Counted from the stretch's first letter, positions 53,038 through 59,868 are shown. The stretch: DNA of 64,000 nucleotides from JAUIET01 sp964352475 (GCA_964352475.1 CAYGSL010000020.1:1-64000); one strand, 5' to 3'. The notes: generated by a model not told the origin, from the sequence alone. Translations and numbers: made by a program.

Positions 53038-53702
53038 GCGAAAACGGGCGCCTGATCCAGGAGCTCTCCCGAGAACTTCGTGCGCCACTGACAGTGATTA
53101 CGGGGTATCTCGAAGCCTTATACGACAACCACGAAGAATGGCAAGTGCCCTTTGATCGAATGCTCAAGCAATCGAGCAGAATAGATCGCTTGTTGAATGA
53201 TTTGGTGTACCTGACACGTCTTGAAGAGGCGGAAAATGAAGCCGCACAGGTGGCGACAGTGGATATTGCCGCTGTGATCCAAATGGTCACTGACGAACAG
53301 CGCTTGTATCACCCGAATAAAACATTCAGCTACCAATCAAGCACGCCATCCCTTATCCATGGGAACGGAGACCAGCTATACACCGCATTCACCAAATTGT
53401 TGGAAAACGCTGGCGAAAATACTGCACCCGATGGTTGTATTGAGGTGTTATGGCGTGAAGTAAACGGAACGTGTGTACTCAATGTGAAAGACAACGGTGT
53501 AGGCATAGAACCGCAACACCTGCCCCGCCTAACGGAACGCTTTTATCGAATTGATCTCAATTCAGATGGGGTCGGTTTGGGGCTCAGTATTGTAAAGAGC
53601 GTATTGGAACGCCATGGTGCCAGCCTTGAAATAAGCAGTGCGCCTGGTAAAGGCACGGATATTGAGTGCGTGTTTGAACTGAATAATCTCCGAGAATCAT
53701 AG
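53034..53702 (+). CDS. PhoR-like protein lacking membrane part, sensor domain and phospho-His
   Basis: This 222-residue protein aligns with the cytosolic end of PhoR only. There is no membrane segment and no PAS domain; the H-box is at residues 10-20. PhoR of this window has NVSHELRTPLTVI, and here the sequence is ELSRELRAPLTVI: the phospho-accepting His is Arg13 and the Thr needed for phosphatase activity in this family is Ala17. The ATPase domain keeps the N-box Asn (LLENAGEN), DNGVGIE and GVGLGLSIVK, so nucleotide binding looks possible. It cannot autophosphorylate by the normal route. It may be a pseudokinase that binds the second PhoB or dimerises with PhoR. The ATG overlaps the phoB-type stop, so both proteins are made together. 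Confidence 0.88.
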   Translation: MSENGRLIQELSRELRAPLTVITGYLEALYDNHEEWQVPFDRMLKQSSRIDRLLNDLVYLTRLEEAENEAAQVATVDIAAVIQMVTDEQRLYHPNKTFSYQSSTPSLIHGNGDQLYTAFTKLLENAGENTAPDGCIEVLWREVNGTCVLNVKDNGVGIEPQHLPRLTERFYRIDLNSDGVGLGLSIVKSVLERHGASLEISSAPGKGTDIECVFELNNLRES

Positions 53703-54161
53703 GCGTGTTTTAACGAAAGCTTTGGCTTTTTACCTCGACAAGGACGCTAATCGACGGCAAGGAGGCTGTCACCCATTTCAATTGTTGTTGGCAGCAACGA
53801 CCCTATGTTCCAGAGTTCTATATCTCGAATGTCCGATCAATGGCCTAGTTTAGAGATTGAGCCGGCAGAAGTAGTTTCTTTCGAAGACTGACCGCCAAAG
53901 AAATTTGTCTTCAGTACTACCTCATGTGGTGCTACCTGGCGGTTTATCCGCATGCGATAAACGAAAATGCTGCAATCTTAAGGGGTTCATTTTGCCGGGC
54001 TACTGCTTGCCGGGCTATTGCGAGTCGCGATTACTAACTTTTCGGCAGGAAACTATGAGATTGATGTTTTTGCGGCAAGACTAGACTGGCTAAATCTAGA
54101 GGAATTGATTTTAATGAACTAGTCTATTATACTGGTCTAAATGATGCGGCGAGGTGTGAAT
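53703..54161. other. Intergenic stretch with a 15-bp tandem repeat
   Basis: No gene was supported in these 459 bp. Two adjacent 15-bp units, TTGCCGGGCTACTGC (53992-54006) and TTGCCGGGCTATTGC (54007-54021), differ at one base. The right end holds the toxin-antitoxin promoter. Confidence 0.5.
54105..54133 (+). promoter_or_regulatory. Promoter of the toxin-antitoxin operon
   Basis: The -35 TTGATT (54105-54110) and -10 TATACT (54128-54133) are separated by an ideal 17 bp. CTAGTCT (54119-54125) inside it and AGACTAG (54078-54084) upstream are exact inverted copies that could be antitoxin binding sites. Confidence 0.6.
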
Positions 54162-54401
54162 ATGCGTATAGAGATCGGCTCATATGATGCCAAAACAAGG
54201 CTTCCCGAGATCCTACGCCGAGTAGAATCCGGTGAATCGTTTACGATTACAAATCGTGGGAGACCAGTCGCAGACGTTATTCCTAGCGAATCTCGAAAAC
54301 GGTCGAAGGCAGAGAGTGCCATCAATAATATCCTGGAGGCAAAAAAGCATCGGGTATCTGACAAGTCGATGGCCGAACTTAGAAAAGAGGGCCGTAAGTG
54401 A
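54162..54401 (+). CDS. Phd/YefM-type antitoxin
   Basis: This 79-residue DNA-binding antitoxin begins with the classical Phd-fold pattern MRIEIGSYDAKTRLPEIL and then SGESFTITNRGRPVADVIP. I chose the ATG at 54162 because GAGGTG lies six bases before it and the domain starts immediately; ATGs at 54141 and 54144 are less likely. The C-terminal third is polar and presumably binds the toxin. It overlaps the toxin start by 4 bp (GTGA), the usual arrangement. It would repress its own operon together with the toxin. Confidence 0.87.
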   Translation: MRIEIGSYDAKTRLPEILRRVESGESFTITNRGRPVADVIPSESRKRSKAESAINNILEAKKHRVSDKSMAELRKEGRK

Positions 54402-54832
54402 ATCGGTTCGTTCTTGATAATTCGGTATCGATGCGATGGTTACTTGCAAGTGAGAAGAAGGCTGATCAATTGTACGCCGAAGCTGTCCTGCGTAGTCTTG
54501 CAGATAGTGAGGCCATAGTCGCAAATTTATGGCATTTAGAGGCAACGAACGTTCTATTCGCAGCAGAAAAGAGGGGGCAATTGGACACAGCGGAGGTAGA
54601 GCGCTTTATTGCTCAGCTTGAGAAATTACCCTTACAGATTGACCCACTGACGGCGCACCAAGCGTTTAGTCGTACATTGAGCTTCTCGAGAGCATACGGA
54701 TTGAGTAGTTATGATGCAGCGTATCTGGAACTATCAGTCCGCGAAGGTCTTCCGTTGGCAACCTTGGATAAGGACCTAAAGAAGGCTGCCAAGAAAGCCG
54801 ATGTGACTCTATATCTAACGGAAGCTCAGTAA
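54398..54832 (+). CDS. vapC: VapC-type PIN-domain toxin
   Basis: This 144-residue PIN-domain ribonuclease has acidic active-site residues in FVLDNSVSMRWLL (Asp6), EATNVL (Glu about 48), SSYDAAYLELSVREGLPLATLDKDL (two Asp). VapC enzymes cleave tRNA or rRNA when the antitoxin is lost. It starts with GTG within the antitoxin stop. The pair Phd-type antitoxin with PIN toxin is common. After the stop comes a weak hairpin, and then convergent genes. Confidence 0.88.
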   Translation: MNRFVLDNSVSMRWLLASEKKADQLYAEAVLRSLADSEAIVANLWHLEATNVLFAAEKRGQLDTAEVERFIAQLEKLPLQIDPLTAHQAFSRTLSFSRAYGLSSYDAAYLELSVREGLPLATLDKDLKKAAKKADVTLYLTEAQ

Positions 54833-54924
54833 ATCAGATTTGGTCTGACCTGAGTTAATGTCGTTGAGTTCGACGGCTCATTAACTTGTCGGCAATTCTT
54901 TCGATTAAAGGTCGCGTGTAATCT

Positions 54925-55437
54925 TCAATCAGAACCGCAATTAAGATGTTTGTCTGCAATTGTTCGGATTAAACTTCTATCGCTAAATTTTTTTCCACCT
55001 CCGAAAATGAGTCCGACTAGCGTTCGTTGTGGCTTTTTGGGATTTTCAGTCCGAACAATATTCTCAATAAACATCATCTGTCGGATTACATTTTTTTCAG
55101 CCAGCTCAAGCTTCCTGCCCGCTGTGGAAATTGGCACCACTGGCTGGTGTACAAGGTGTTGGTAATCTGACGCGAAGGTTTCTTCTGTTGCGATGCCAAT
55201 TTTTTCCCTACCTGCTCCAAAATTCTGATTGATAAAATTGCAGTCTGTGGCTTGGAATAGGCACACTTTATCAATGGCATGGGTGTTTAAAAGAAATTGA
55301 ATATTTGAACTGCCGGACGAGCCACCTTGATCAAAGCAAGCTCCTAGAGACGTCAACAGGAAAAAGTCTTCTCCGTATTCACTGATAAGCTCCTGCTCAG
55401 AAAAGCATTCTGGGCATATCAAAAACAAACTACTCAT
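54925..55437 (-). CDS. Unrecognised protein beside carbonic anhydrase, possibly a degenerate carbonic-anhydrase fold
   Basis: This 170-residue protein has no signal peptide and no family that I can name with confidence. The stretch EDFFLLTSLGACFDQ, then SNIQFLLNTHAIDKVCLFQATDCNFIN, has the layout of the beta-carbonic anhydrase core, in which a helix precedes a strand ending in GHTDC. Here the corresponding residues are QATDC, so the zinc-ligand His would be Ala63 while Cys66 remains. The N-terminus has a CPEC pair. It starts 20 bp after the true carbonic anhydrase gene on the same strand. An inactive paralogue that regulates or pairs with the enzyme is one reading; unrelated origin is possible. 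Confidence 0.55.
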   Translation of the reverse strand: MSSLFLICPECFSEQELISEYGEDFFLLTSLGACFDQGGSSGSSNIQFLLNTHAIDKVCLFQATDCNFINQNFGAGREKIGIATEETFASDYQHLVHQPVVPISTAGRKLELAEKNVIRQMMFIENIVRTENPKKPQRTLVGLIFGGGKKFSDRSLIRTIADKHLNCGSD

Positions 55438-55457
55438 ATAGAGCTTGTTGCTTCGTA

Positions 55458-56093
55458 TTAACTCGTGTATTTGTAAACATTATCCAGCTCGATGTTGGAA
55501 TTAACGCTAACAGATAAGTCTTTAATCAGGCCATCGTTTAGGCTGTAAACCCAACCATGAATATAGGGGTACTCGCCTTCTTCCCAGCATTCCTGGATAA
55601 AGGAAACTCTGGCCAAGTTGTTGACTTGCTCCATGATATTCAATTCGACGTAGCGATTCAGTTTCTCTCGCTCATTCGAAATTTGATCAAGTTCTTCGCG
55701 GTTCTGGTTATAGACATCTTTGATGTGCATAAGCCAGTTATCAAGAAATCCGAATTTTTCGTTTGACATGGCCGCCTGCACGCCGCCGCAGCCGTAATGT
55801 CCACAAACGATTATGTGTTTGACCTTGAGAACCTTCACTGCGTAATACACCACGCTGAGTAGGTTGCTATCAGTGTGTACGACAATATTGGCGATATTGC
55901 GCTGCACAAAGATCGATCCCGGCATCGCATTAGTGATTTCAGTGGCCGGTACACGGCTGTCTGAGCAGCCTATCCACAAGAATTGAGGTGATTGCCCCTC
56001 AGACAACTTCTCAAAAAAATCGGGGTCTTTCTCTAGCGTGTTATTAACCCATTCTATGTTGCCGCTGAGGAGGTCTTTGATTGATTTAGCCAC
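55458..56093 (-). CDS. can: Beta-carbonic anhydrase
   Basis: This is a zinc enzyme of 211 residues that interconverts carbon dioxide and bicarbonate. Ligands and catalytic residues are in place: C43, D45 and R47 in IGCSDSRVPATE, and H99 and C102 in IVCGHYGCGGV. The helix FVQRNIANIV and the C-terminal GWVYSLNDGLIKDL are typical of Can. It is cytosolic. Carbonic anhydrases of this type are often next to SulP transporters, and a broken SulP gene with STAS domain lies 1.1 kb away, as does a SpoIIAA-like gene. It is co-directional with the 170-residue protein and probably co-transcribed. Confidence 0.94.
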   Translation of the reverse strand: MAKSIKDLLSGNIEWVNNTLEKDPDFFEKLSEGQSPQFLWIGCSDSRVPATEITNAMPGSIFVQRNIANIVVHTDSNLLSVVYYAVKVLKVKHIIVCGHYGCGGVQAAMSNEKFGFLDNWLMHIKDVYNQNREELDQISNEREKLNRYVELNIMEQVNNLARVSFIQECWEEGEYPYIHGWVYSLNDGLIKDLSVSVNSNIELDNVYKYTS

Positions 56094-56245
56094 TAGTGTC
56101 TCTACCGGGTTTTACTATTAGTTCTCTTGTGCATGGTATCAGGTTCATCGCCATAATATCGTAGCCCTCGTACAAGGTAGATATCCTTATCTGCGATTGA
56201 GAAAATTCCTTTTCATCTTGGTAGTAAGCGTGTAAAGAACAACCG

Positions 56246-56569
56246 TCAGCGTGTTGAACATTTCTGTTCCGCGTAATGCCTAGAGATTTCATCGATTTCT
56301 GTAATTGATAAGCTTTGTACTTTCTTGTCGATGTCATGATCTTTATTGCGCTTCAAAGCGATTAATCTCGCATACAGATAGCCACGATTTTGGCAGTTAA
56401 GATTGGGCCAGCTTTCGGATTTGGCTTTACCATGGGTGCCATGGCAACCGCGACAGTTGTCCCGGATTATTTGTCTACCATCAGTAGTGGCATGGCTAAC
56501 ACCTGAGGCCAAAAGCGAGATCAGGATTAGTCTGCGCATGCCACGTTTCAATTTAAATGTACCGCCCAT
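56246..56569 (-). CDS. Small c-type cytochrome, single haem
   Basis: This exported protein of about 107 residues has a signal peptide ending in VSHA. One haem-c motif, CRGCH, occurs in IIRDNCRGCHGTHGKAKSESWPNL, followed by the family trait YLYARLIALKRNKD. The axial Met usually found later is not obvious. I chose the ATG at 56569, just after the preceding gene; the ATG at 56539 gives a shorter signal. It resembles cytochrome c553-type electron carriers. It lies between an RHH regulator and the carbonic anhydrase gene. Confidence 0.75.
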   Translation of the reverse strand: MGGTFKLKRGMRRLILISLLASGVSHATTDGRQIIRDNCRGCHGTHGKAKSESWPNLNCQNRGYLYARLIALKRNKDHDIDKKVQSLSITEIDEISRHYAEQKCSTR

Positions 56570-56576
56570 TATCGAG

Positions 56577-56759
56577 TTAAGCGTCATCCGCAAATACCTT
56601 ATCACGCCAGTCTGGACCCATTTGTTCTTCGATGTACTCCCTGATGAATTGACGCAATTTTTGTGACGGAGTGACGTCTTCTGCATTGCAGAGCGTATCG
56701 AAGGCTGCTTTCTTCTTCGGATCAACCAAAATGGTTAGTCTAGCGGTCCTCTTTTCCAT
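56577..56759 (-). CDS. Small ribbon-helix-helix-type DNA-binding protein
   Basis: This 60-residue protein has the pattern of an RHH/CopG-like or antitoxin-type regulator: a beta strand with basic residues (RTARLTILVDPKKKAAF) followed by two helices (CNAEDVTPSQKLRQFIREYIEE). The ATG at 56759 is supported by AAGGA seven bases before it; a longer start at 56780 is less likely. A perfect palindrome with a -10 element lies 35-53 bp upstream, as expected of an autoregulated repressor. No toxin partner is evident downstream, where the cytochrome follows after 7 bp. Confidence 0.7.
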   Translation of the reverse strand: MEKRTARLTILVDPKKKAAFDTLCNAEDVTPSQKLRQFIREYIEEQMGPDWRDKVFADDA

Positions 56760-56793
56760 TACTGTATCCTTGCGAATCAATGAGGTCTAAAAT

Positions 56794-56812
56794 GTTATAA
56801 TCAAATTATAAC
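56794..56812. promoter_or_regulatory. Perfect palindromic operator upstream of the RHH gene
   Basis: GTTATAAT and ATTATAAC are exact inverted 8-mers around CAA. The sequence contains TATAAT on both strands, so binding would block a -10 element. It is a likely autoregulatory operator. Confidence 0.55.
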
Positions 56813-56854
56813 ACGACTATAATGATTGTTCGCTAGATTTCTGCGTCGAGCACG

Positions 56855-57226
56855 CTATTGATTTTTTTGCAGTATCCAGTCACGGGCGTCTGCGTCTGCA
56901 CCGAGTGGAAATCGCCTGATGTTGGCATTTACAAAGTGATTTGCGAACTTCTCCTCACTGCGCGAAGCGCTTGAATTGGTCAAAACAGCGACATATTCAA
57001 TCGATTCTGGGCCTTTAGAAGTGAACTTTAGGTGGCCCAGAAATGCTTGGAAGTATACCCAACCCGGAAATGAAGCAGTCTGAATGATGATTCCTTTGAG
57101 TTGCCCAAGTGAGGAAAAGTGCCCGTCAATTATACGTCTGGCAACAATGAAATCCTCGCTAGATAGCCGATCGTTAGGCTCCAGGGTAATGATGGATTGA
57201 GAATCGTCGAACGTTGCATGGAGCAT
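56855..57226 (-). CDS. SpoIIAA-like (STAS/SEC14-type) protein
   Basis: This cytosolic protein of 123 residues matches the SpoIIAA-like family (DUF3478 type). Motifs are IITLEPNDRLSSEDFIVARRIIDGH, then GIIIQTASFPGWVYFQAFLGHLKF and the C-terminal FANHFVNANIRRFPLGADADARDWI. The family is lipid- or anion-binding in related structures, and members are found near SulP transporters or carbonic anhydrases. Here the start codon lies almost on the truncation point of the SulP gene on the other strand. Confidence 0.78.
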   Translation of the reverse strand: MLHATFDDSQSIITLEPNDRLSSEDFIVARRIIDGHFSSLGQLKGIIIQTASFPGWVYFQAFLGHLKFTSKGPESIEYVAVLTNSSASRSEEKFANHFVNANIRRFPLGADADARDWILQKNQ

Positions 57227-57906
57227 GGTTAGGCGTCATTCACGCCTTGATGTTGCTGTCGGCTGTTTTAGGCCTAGGCTTCCTGTTTGAAAATATTCCT
57301 TTAGCGGCGTTATCGGCCGTATTGATCAAAGTAGGAATTGATATCGTTGACTGGCCGTTTCTTGCAAGAGTTCGACAGTTGCCGCGATTTACGGCGGGAT
57401 TGATGCTAGTGGTGTTGCTCTTGACCGTGTTTGTCGATCTCATCACGGCCGTCTTCGTTGGTGTGTTTCTTAAGAATCTAATGCTGCTGGATAAGCTATC
57501 GGACGTAGAGCTGGGCCATGTGCAAGTAGTTGATGGTGATTCGGAATTAGTTGGTATTACCGCCGAAGAAGCGCAGCAGATTAGATCGTTGGGTGAAGAC
57601 ACCGTATTGGTCAGGATTTCTGGGCCATTGAGTTATGCCGTTAGTAGAGGGCTCGGCCAGCGATTTAACGCCTTGAAGCGAACGCAAACACTCATCGTTG
57701 ACCTTTCGTCAGCATCCATCATTGGCGTCACCTCTTTGCTCGCCATTGAGCGTTTGATCAAATCTGCATTGTCCTGCGGAACCGACGTTCGCCTGATCGA
57801 TGATGAAGCGAAGCATCGAGAAGCATTCAAGAGGCTGAACCTTATAGAATTGGTGGGGACACAGAATATATTTGAAAGTTTGGCTAAAGCAACAGAACAT
57901 GAGTGA
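57214..57906 (+). pseudogene. 5'-truncated SulP-family anion transporter with STAS domain
   Basis: The frame encodes 230 residues and matches only the C-terminal part of SulP transporters (about 500-560 residues when complete). It contains three or four membrane segments (VIHALMLLSAVLGLGFLFENIPLAALSAVLIKVG; TAGLMLVVLLLTVFVDLITAVFVGVFLKN) and then a STAS domain (about residues 120-225, with TLIVDLSSASIIGVTSLLAIERLIK). The N-terminal half with the transport core is missing. Homology begins right at the GGTTAGGCGTC repeat at 57227. A transporter of sulphate or bicarbonate next to a carbonic anhydrase gene is common, so this is probably the wreck of such a partner. Confidence 0.8.
57227..57237 (+). 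repeat. Left copy of an 11-bp inverted repeat
   Basis: GGTTAGGCGTC; its exact reverse complement is at 59731-59741. It sits where the SulP homology begins. Confidence 0.4.
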
Positions 57907-57967
57907 TAAAAGCGAGTGATGACGATACTCAAGACCAGTGTAAAGGGATTTATCGGGATTAGAAATA

Positions 57968-58198
57968 TTGAAACTTAGTGACGCTATCACCCGAGGAAAG
58001 GCCGGTGACTGGATCGATGTTCAAGTGAGGACGAACCCAGCAAACAGGCAGCAATGGTTTGTGACACTAGAAAGTAGAGACTATAAGTCGTATATATTAG
58101 TCGATGACGATGAACGGCCAGTTACCAACGCTGATCTAGACGCTATTGCAGAGCTTATCAAGTCCATCGGCGTGAAACAATTTACGGTGTGTTGCTAG
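57968..58198 (+). CDS. Small hypothetical protein
   Basis: This frame gives 76 residues from a TTG start. The composition is normal for a small soluble alpha/beta protein (DWIDVQVRTNPANRQQWFV, ILVDDDERPV), and it ends with a Cys pair. I do not recognise it. It lies between the SulP remnant and the mer-like genes, 61 bp after the first. The lack of ATG and weak ribosome site lower confidence. Confidence 0.4.
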   Translation: MKLSDAITRGKAGDWIDVQVRTNPANRQQWFVTLESRDYKSYILVDDDERPVTNADLDAIAELIKSIGVKQFTVCC

Positions 58199-58328
58199 TT
58201 TCGATAAGGCTCCTAAGCGCTGAATAGCAACGGCCAGAAGCCGATCTAATATAATGTATTAGGTGACCAAAAAACGAGGGATCACCGACGGCCGTGTCGA
58301 CGTTCTTATTTCGACCCAAAGTAGACTC

Positions 58329-58541
58329 TCAACAACAACGATTGCCTTCCTGAATAGGCGGGCAGTTTACGTCACCGTAGGAGCAGAACACGCAACAATC
58401 TCCGGCGAGTGGACGAAGCAGCTCACCACAACCTTTACAGTCGTAGTAAAACTGACAGGCGTCTGTAGGCATTTTTTCCTTCTCAACGTGGCCACACTTC
58501 GGACAGGTCAATGTGGAGAATGCTTCAATCGCTTCACTCAT
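58329..58541 (-). CDS. Small Cys-rich zinc-ribbon protein of the GDCCVFCSYG type
   Basis: This 70-residue protein has eleven Cys in CPKCGH, CKGCG, GDCCVFCSYGDVNCPPIQ and a terminal CC. The block GDCCVFCSYG...CPPIQ is a known conserved small family found beside mercury or heavy-metal genes and is presumably metal-binding. The start overlaps the stop of the merP-like gene (ATGA), so it is part of the mer-like operon. The function is not established. Confidence 0.8.
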   Translation of the reverse strand: MSEAIEAFSTLTCPKCGHVEKEKMPTDACQFYYDCKGCGELLRPLAGDCCVFCSYGDVNCPPIQEGNRCC

Positions 58542-58867
58542 GGCGGTTCACCGCTAGCATGCGCCGGAAACCCTACGGCTGTTGAAGCCTCAGCGATTGC
58601 TGCTGTATCAGCAAGCTCCGGATCGTAAGTGGCCGTGACCGTTTTGGCTTCAAAATTCACCTCAACGCTTTGTACCCCGTCCACGCGAGACATTGCTTTT
58701 CTGACGGTAATCGGACAGGCAGCGCAGGTCATGTTTTCAACCTTGAAAGTTTGAGAAACAAAGTTACTTCCCTCTTCGGGAGTGCTCCATGAGTATTGAG
58801 CTGCTAAAAGCCCACTAATCGATAGTGCGAGCACTGCAGCGCTTAAGAGTGAATTTCGTTTCGTCAT
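58538..58867 (-). CDS. merP: MerP-like periplasmic metal-binding protein
   Basis: This exported protein of 109 residues has a signal peptide (AVLALSISGLLAAQ). One heavy-metal-associated domain has the motif MTCAACPITVRKAM; the two Cys bind Hg(II) or a similar ion. In the mer system MerP hands the ion to MerT. An extra 20 residues lie between signal peptide and domain. It lies 12 bp after merT and overlaps the next gene by 4 bp. Confidence 0.88.
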   Translation of the reverse strand: MTKRNSLLSAAVLALSISGLLAAQYSWSTPEEGSNFVSQTFKVENMTCAACPITVRKAMSRVDGVQSVEVNFEAKTVTATYDPELADTAAIAEASTAVGFPAHASGEPP

Positions 58868-58879
58868 TGGCTTTTCCTC

Positions 58880-59251
58880 TCAATAAAATAATGGTGCCCA
58901 CCAATCAATGGTAAGGGCGGATAACACGAGTACCGATGCAACCCAGAGAGCAGCCGTTGTGACGCGTCCCGAGAGTGGGTTGGCGCAATATGAACCATCC
59001 TCACAGACGACGGTTTTTTCGAAGTACACCTGCCAAAACCCCGCGGCTAAGAATGCGAGAGTGACGAGTGCAAAGTGGTTTTTTAAGGGATCGAGTGCAC
59101 TGAGATTTCCAATCCACGCGCCACTTACGCCCAAGGTCACCAGCACCAACGGCACAATGCAGCACGACGAGGCCAGCAGTGCACCTAGCATACCCGCAAT
59201 GGCGGCAAACCGACCAGTATTGGGCTGTGGGTTGATGGGCTGTTCGCTCAA
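58880..59251 (-). CDS. merT: MerT-like mercuric-ion membrane transporter
   Basis: This inner-membrane protein of 123 residues has three membrane helices. The Cys pair in the first helix (LLASSCCIVPLVLVTLG) and the cytosolic pair C...C in VVCEDGSYCANP are those that pass Hg(II) to the cytosol in MerT. The start is TTG at 59251 with AAGGTG upstream; no ATG is in frame. It is transcribed away from merR from a promoter with the MerR-type long spacer. The operon has no reductase gene merA in this window. Confidence 0.88.
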   Translation of the reverse strand: MSEQPINPQPNTGRFAAIAGMLGALLASSCCIVPLVLVTLGVSGAWIGNLSALDPLKNHFALVTLAFLAAGFWQVYFEKTVVCEDGSYCANPLSGRVTTAALWVASVLVLSALTIDWWAPLFY

Positions 59252-59282
59252 TTTGCACCTTGCCTAGGTTGACGTTCCCTAT

Positions 59283-59313
59283 ATGATAGAACCTGTAGCA
59301 CCTACAAGTTCAA
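59283..59313 (-). promoter_or_regulatory. MerR-type promoter/operator between merR and merT
   Basis: Read on the minus strand, -35 TTGAAC (59313-59308) and -10 TATCAT (59288-59283) have a 19-bp spacer, the hallmark of promoters switched by MerR-family twisting. The spacer contains the partial palindrome CTGTAG-cac-CTACAA on the plus strand. Confidence 0.75.
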
Positions 59314-59321
59314 GGAAAAGA

Positions 59322-59732
59322 ATGCGTTCAATTCCAAAACGCATTTCACGAGGTGCCCTGGCGAAGCATAGCGGCGTTAATGCCGAGACCATCCGTTACT
59401 ACGAGAACATTTCATTACTACCCGAGTCAGCTCGCAGCGCAGGCGGTCACCGCGTTTATCAGGAAGACGATCTACAGAGATTATGCTTCATCAGGCGTTG
59501 CCGAGAGATGGGCTTTTCGCTTGAGGAAATACGTGGCTTGTTATCGCTCGTGGATGGCCAGCAAGTGTCTTGTAAGCGAGTGAAGAAGATCGCTGATGAG
59601 CAGCTGCTGGATATTCGGGCAAAGATTGCTGACCTGAAAAGGATGGAGATAACACTGCGAACTCTCTCCGCCAATTGTTCTGGTAAAGATGTACCGGAAT
59701 GCCCGATCATAGAATCTCTTCAGACAAATTGA
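59322..59732 (+). CDS. merR: MerR-family metal-responsive regulator
   Basis: This DNA-binding regulator of 136 residues keeps the divergent merT promoter off or on according to metal. The N-terminal winged helix reads ISRGALAKHSGVNAETIRYYENISLLP, followed by the RSAGGHRVY wing. A long dimerisation helix follows. Cys at 84 (QVSCKRV), 119 and 127 (NCSGKDVPEC) correspond to the three Hg(II)-binding Cys of MerR, though the last loop is one residue shorter. I chose the ATG at 59322, with AAGGAAA before it, because the frame upstream overlaps the operator. Confidence 0.87.
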   Translation: MRSIPKRISRGALAKHSGVNAETIRYYENISLLPESARSAGGHRVYQEDDLQRLCFIRRCREMGFSLEEIRGLLSLVDGQQVSCKRVKKIADEQLLDIRAKIADLKRMEITLRTLSANCSGKDVPECPIIESLQTN

Positions 59733-59741
59733 CGCCTAACC
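59731..59741 (-). repeat. Right copy of an 11-bp inverted repeat
   Basis: GACGCCTAACC overlaps the last base of the merR stop codon region; it is the exact reverse complement of 57227-57237. Confidence 0.4.
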
Positions 59742-59868
59742 AACGTTCGTTGTTTGGCCAATCTGAGCCATCGAGAACGCGTAAATGGGGTATTTCAAAC
59801 TCCGCTTTGCCGCGTTGATTTGACTAGGTGTCACGCTGTTTGAGAGCTCAAGTCAAAGCTATTTCAGC

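Noticed and set aside
54845..54890. Terminator after vapC
   Set aside because: GTTAATG and CATTAAC can pair, but the inner stem is interrupted and there is no T run; too weak to call.
56086..56337. Minus-strand frame of 83 codons between the small cytochrome and the carbonic anhydrase gene
   Set aside because: It overlaps the end of the cytochrome gene by about 90 bp, has no recognisable domain and no clear ribosome site. I do not count it as a gene.
59742..59868. Integron attC site after merR
   Set aside because: The GCCTAAC core is present, but no matching GTTRRRY end or convincing palindrome follows within 130 bp, and no integrase gene or second attC site was seen.
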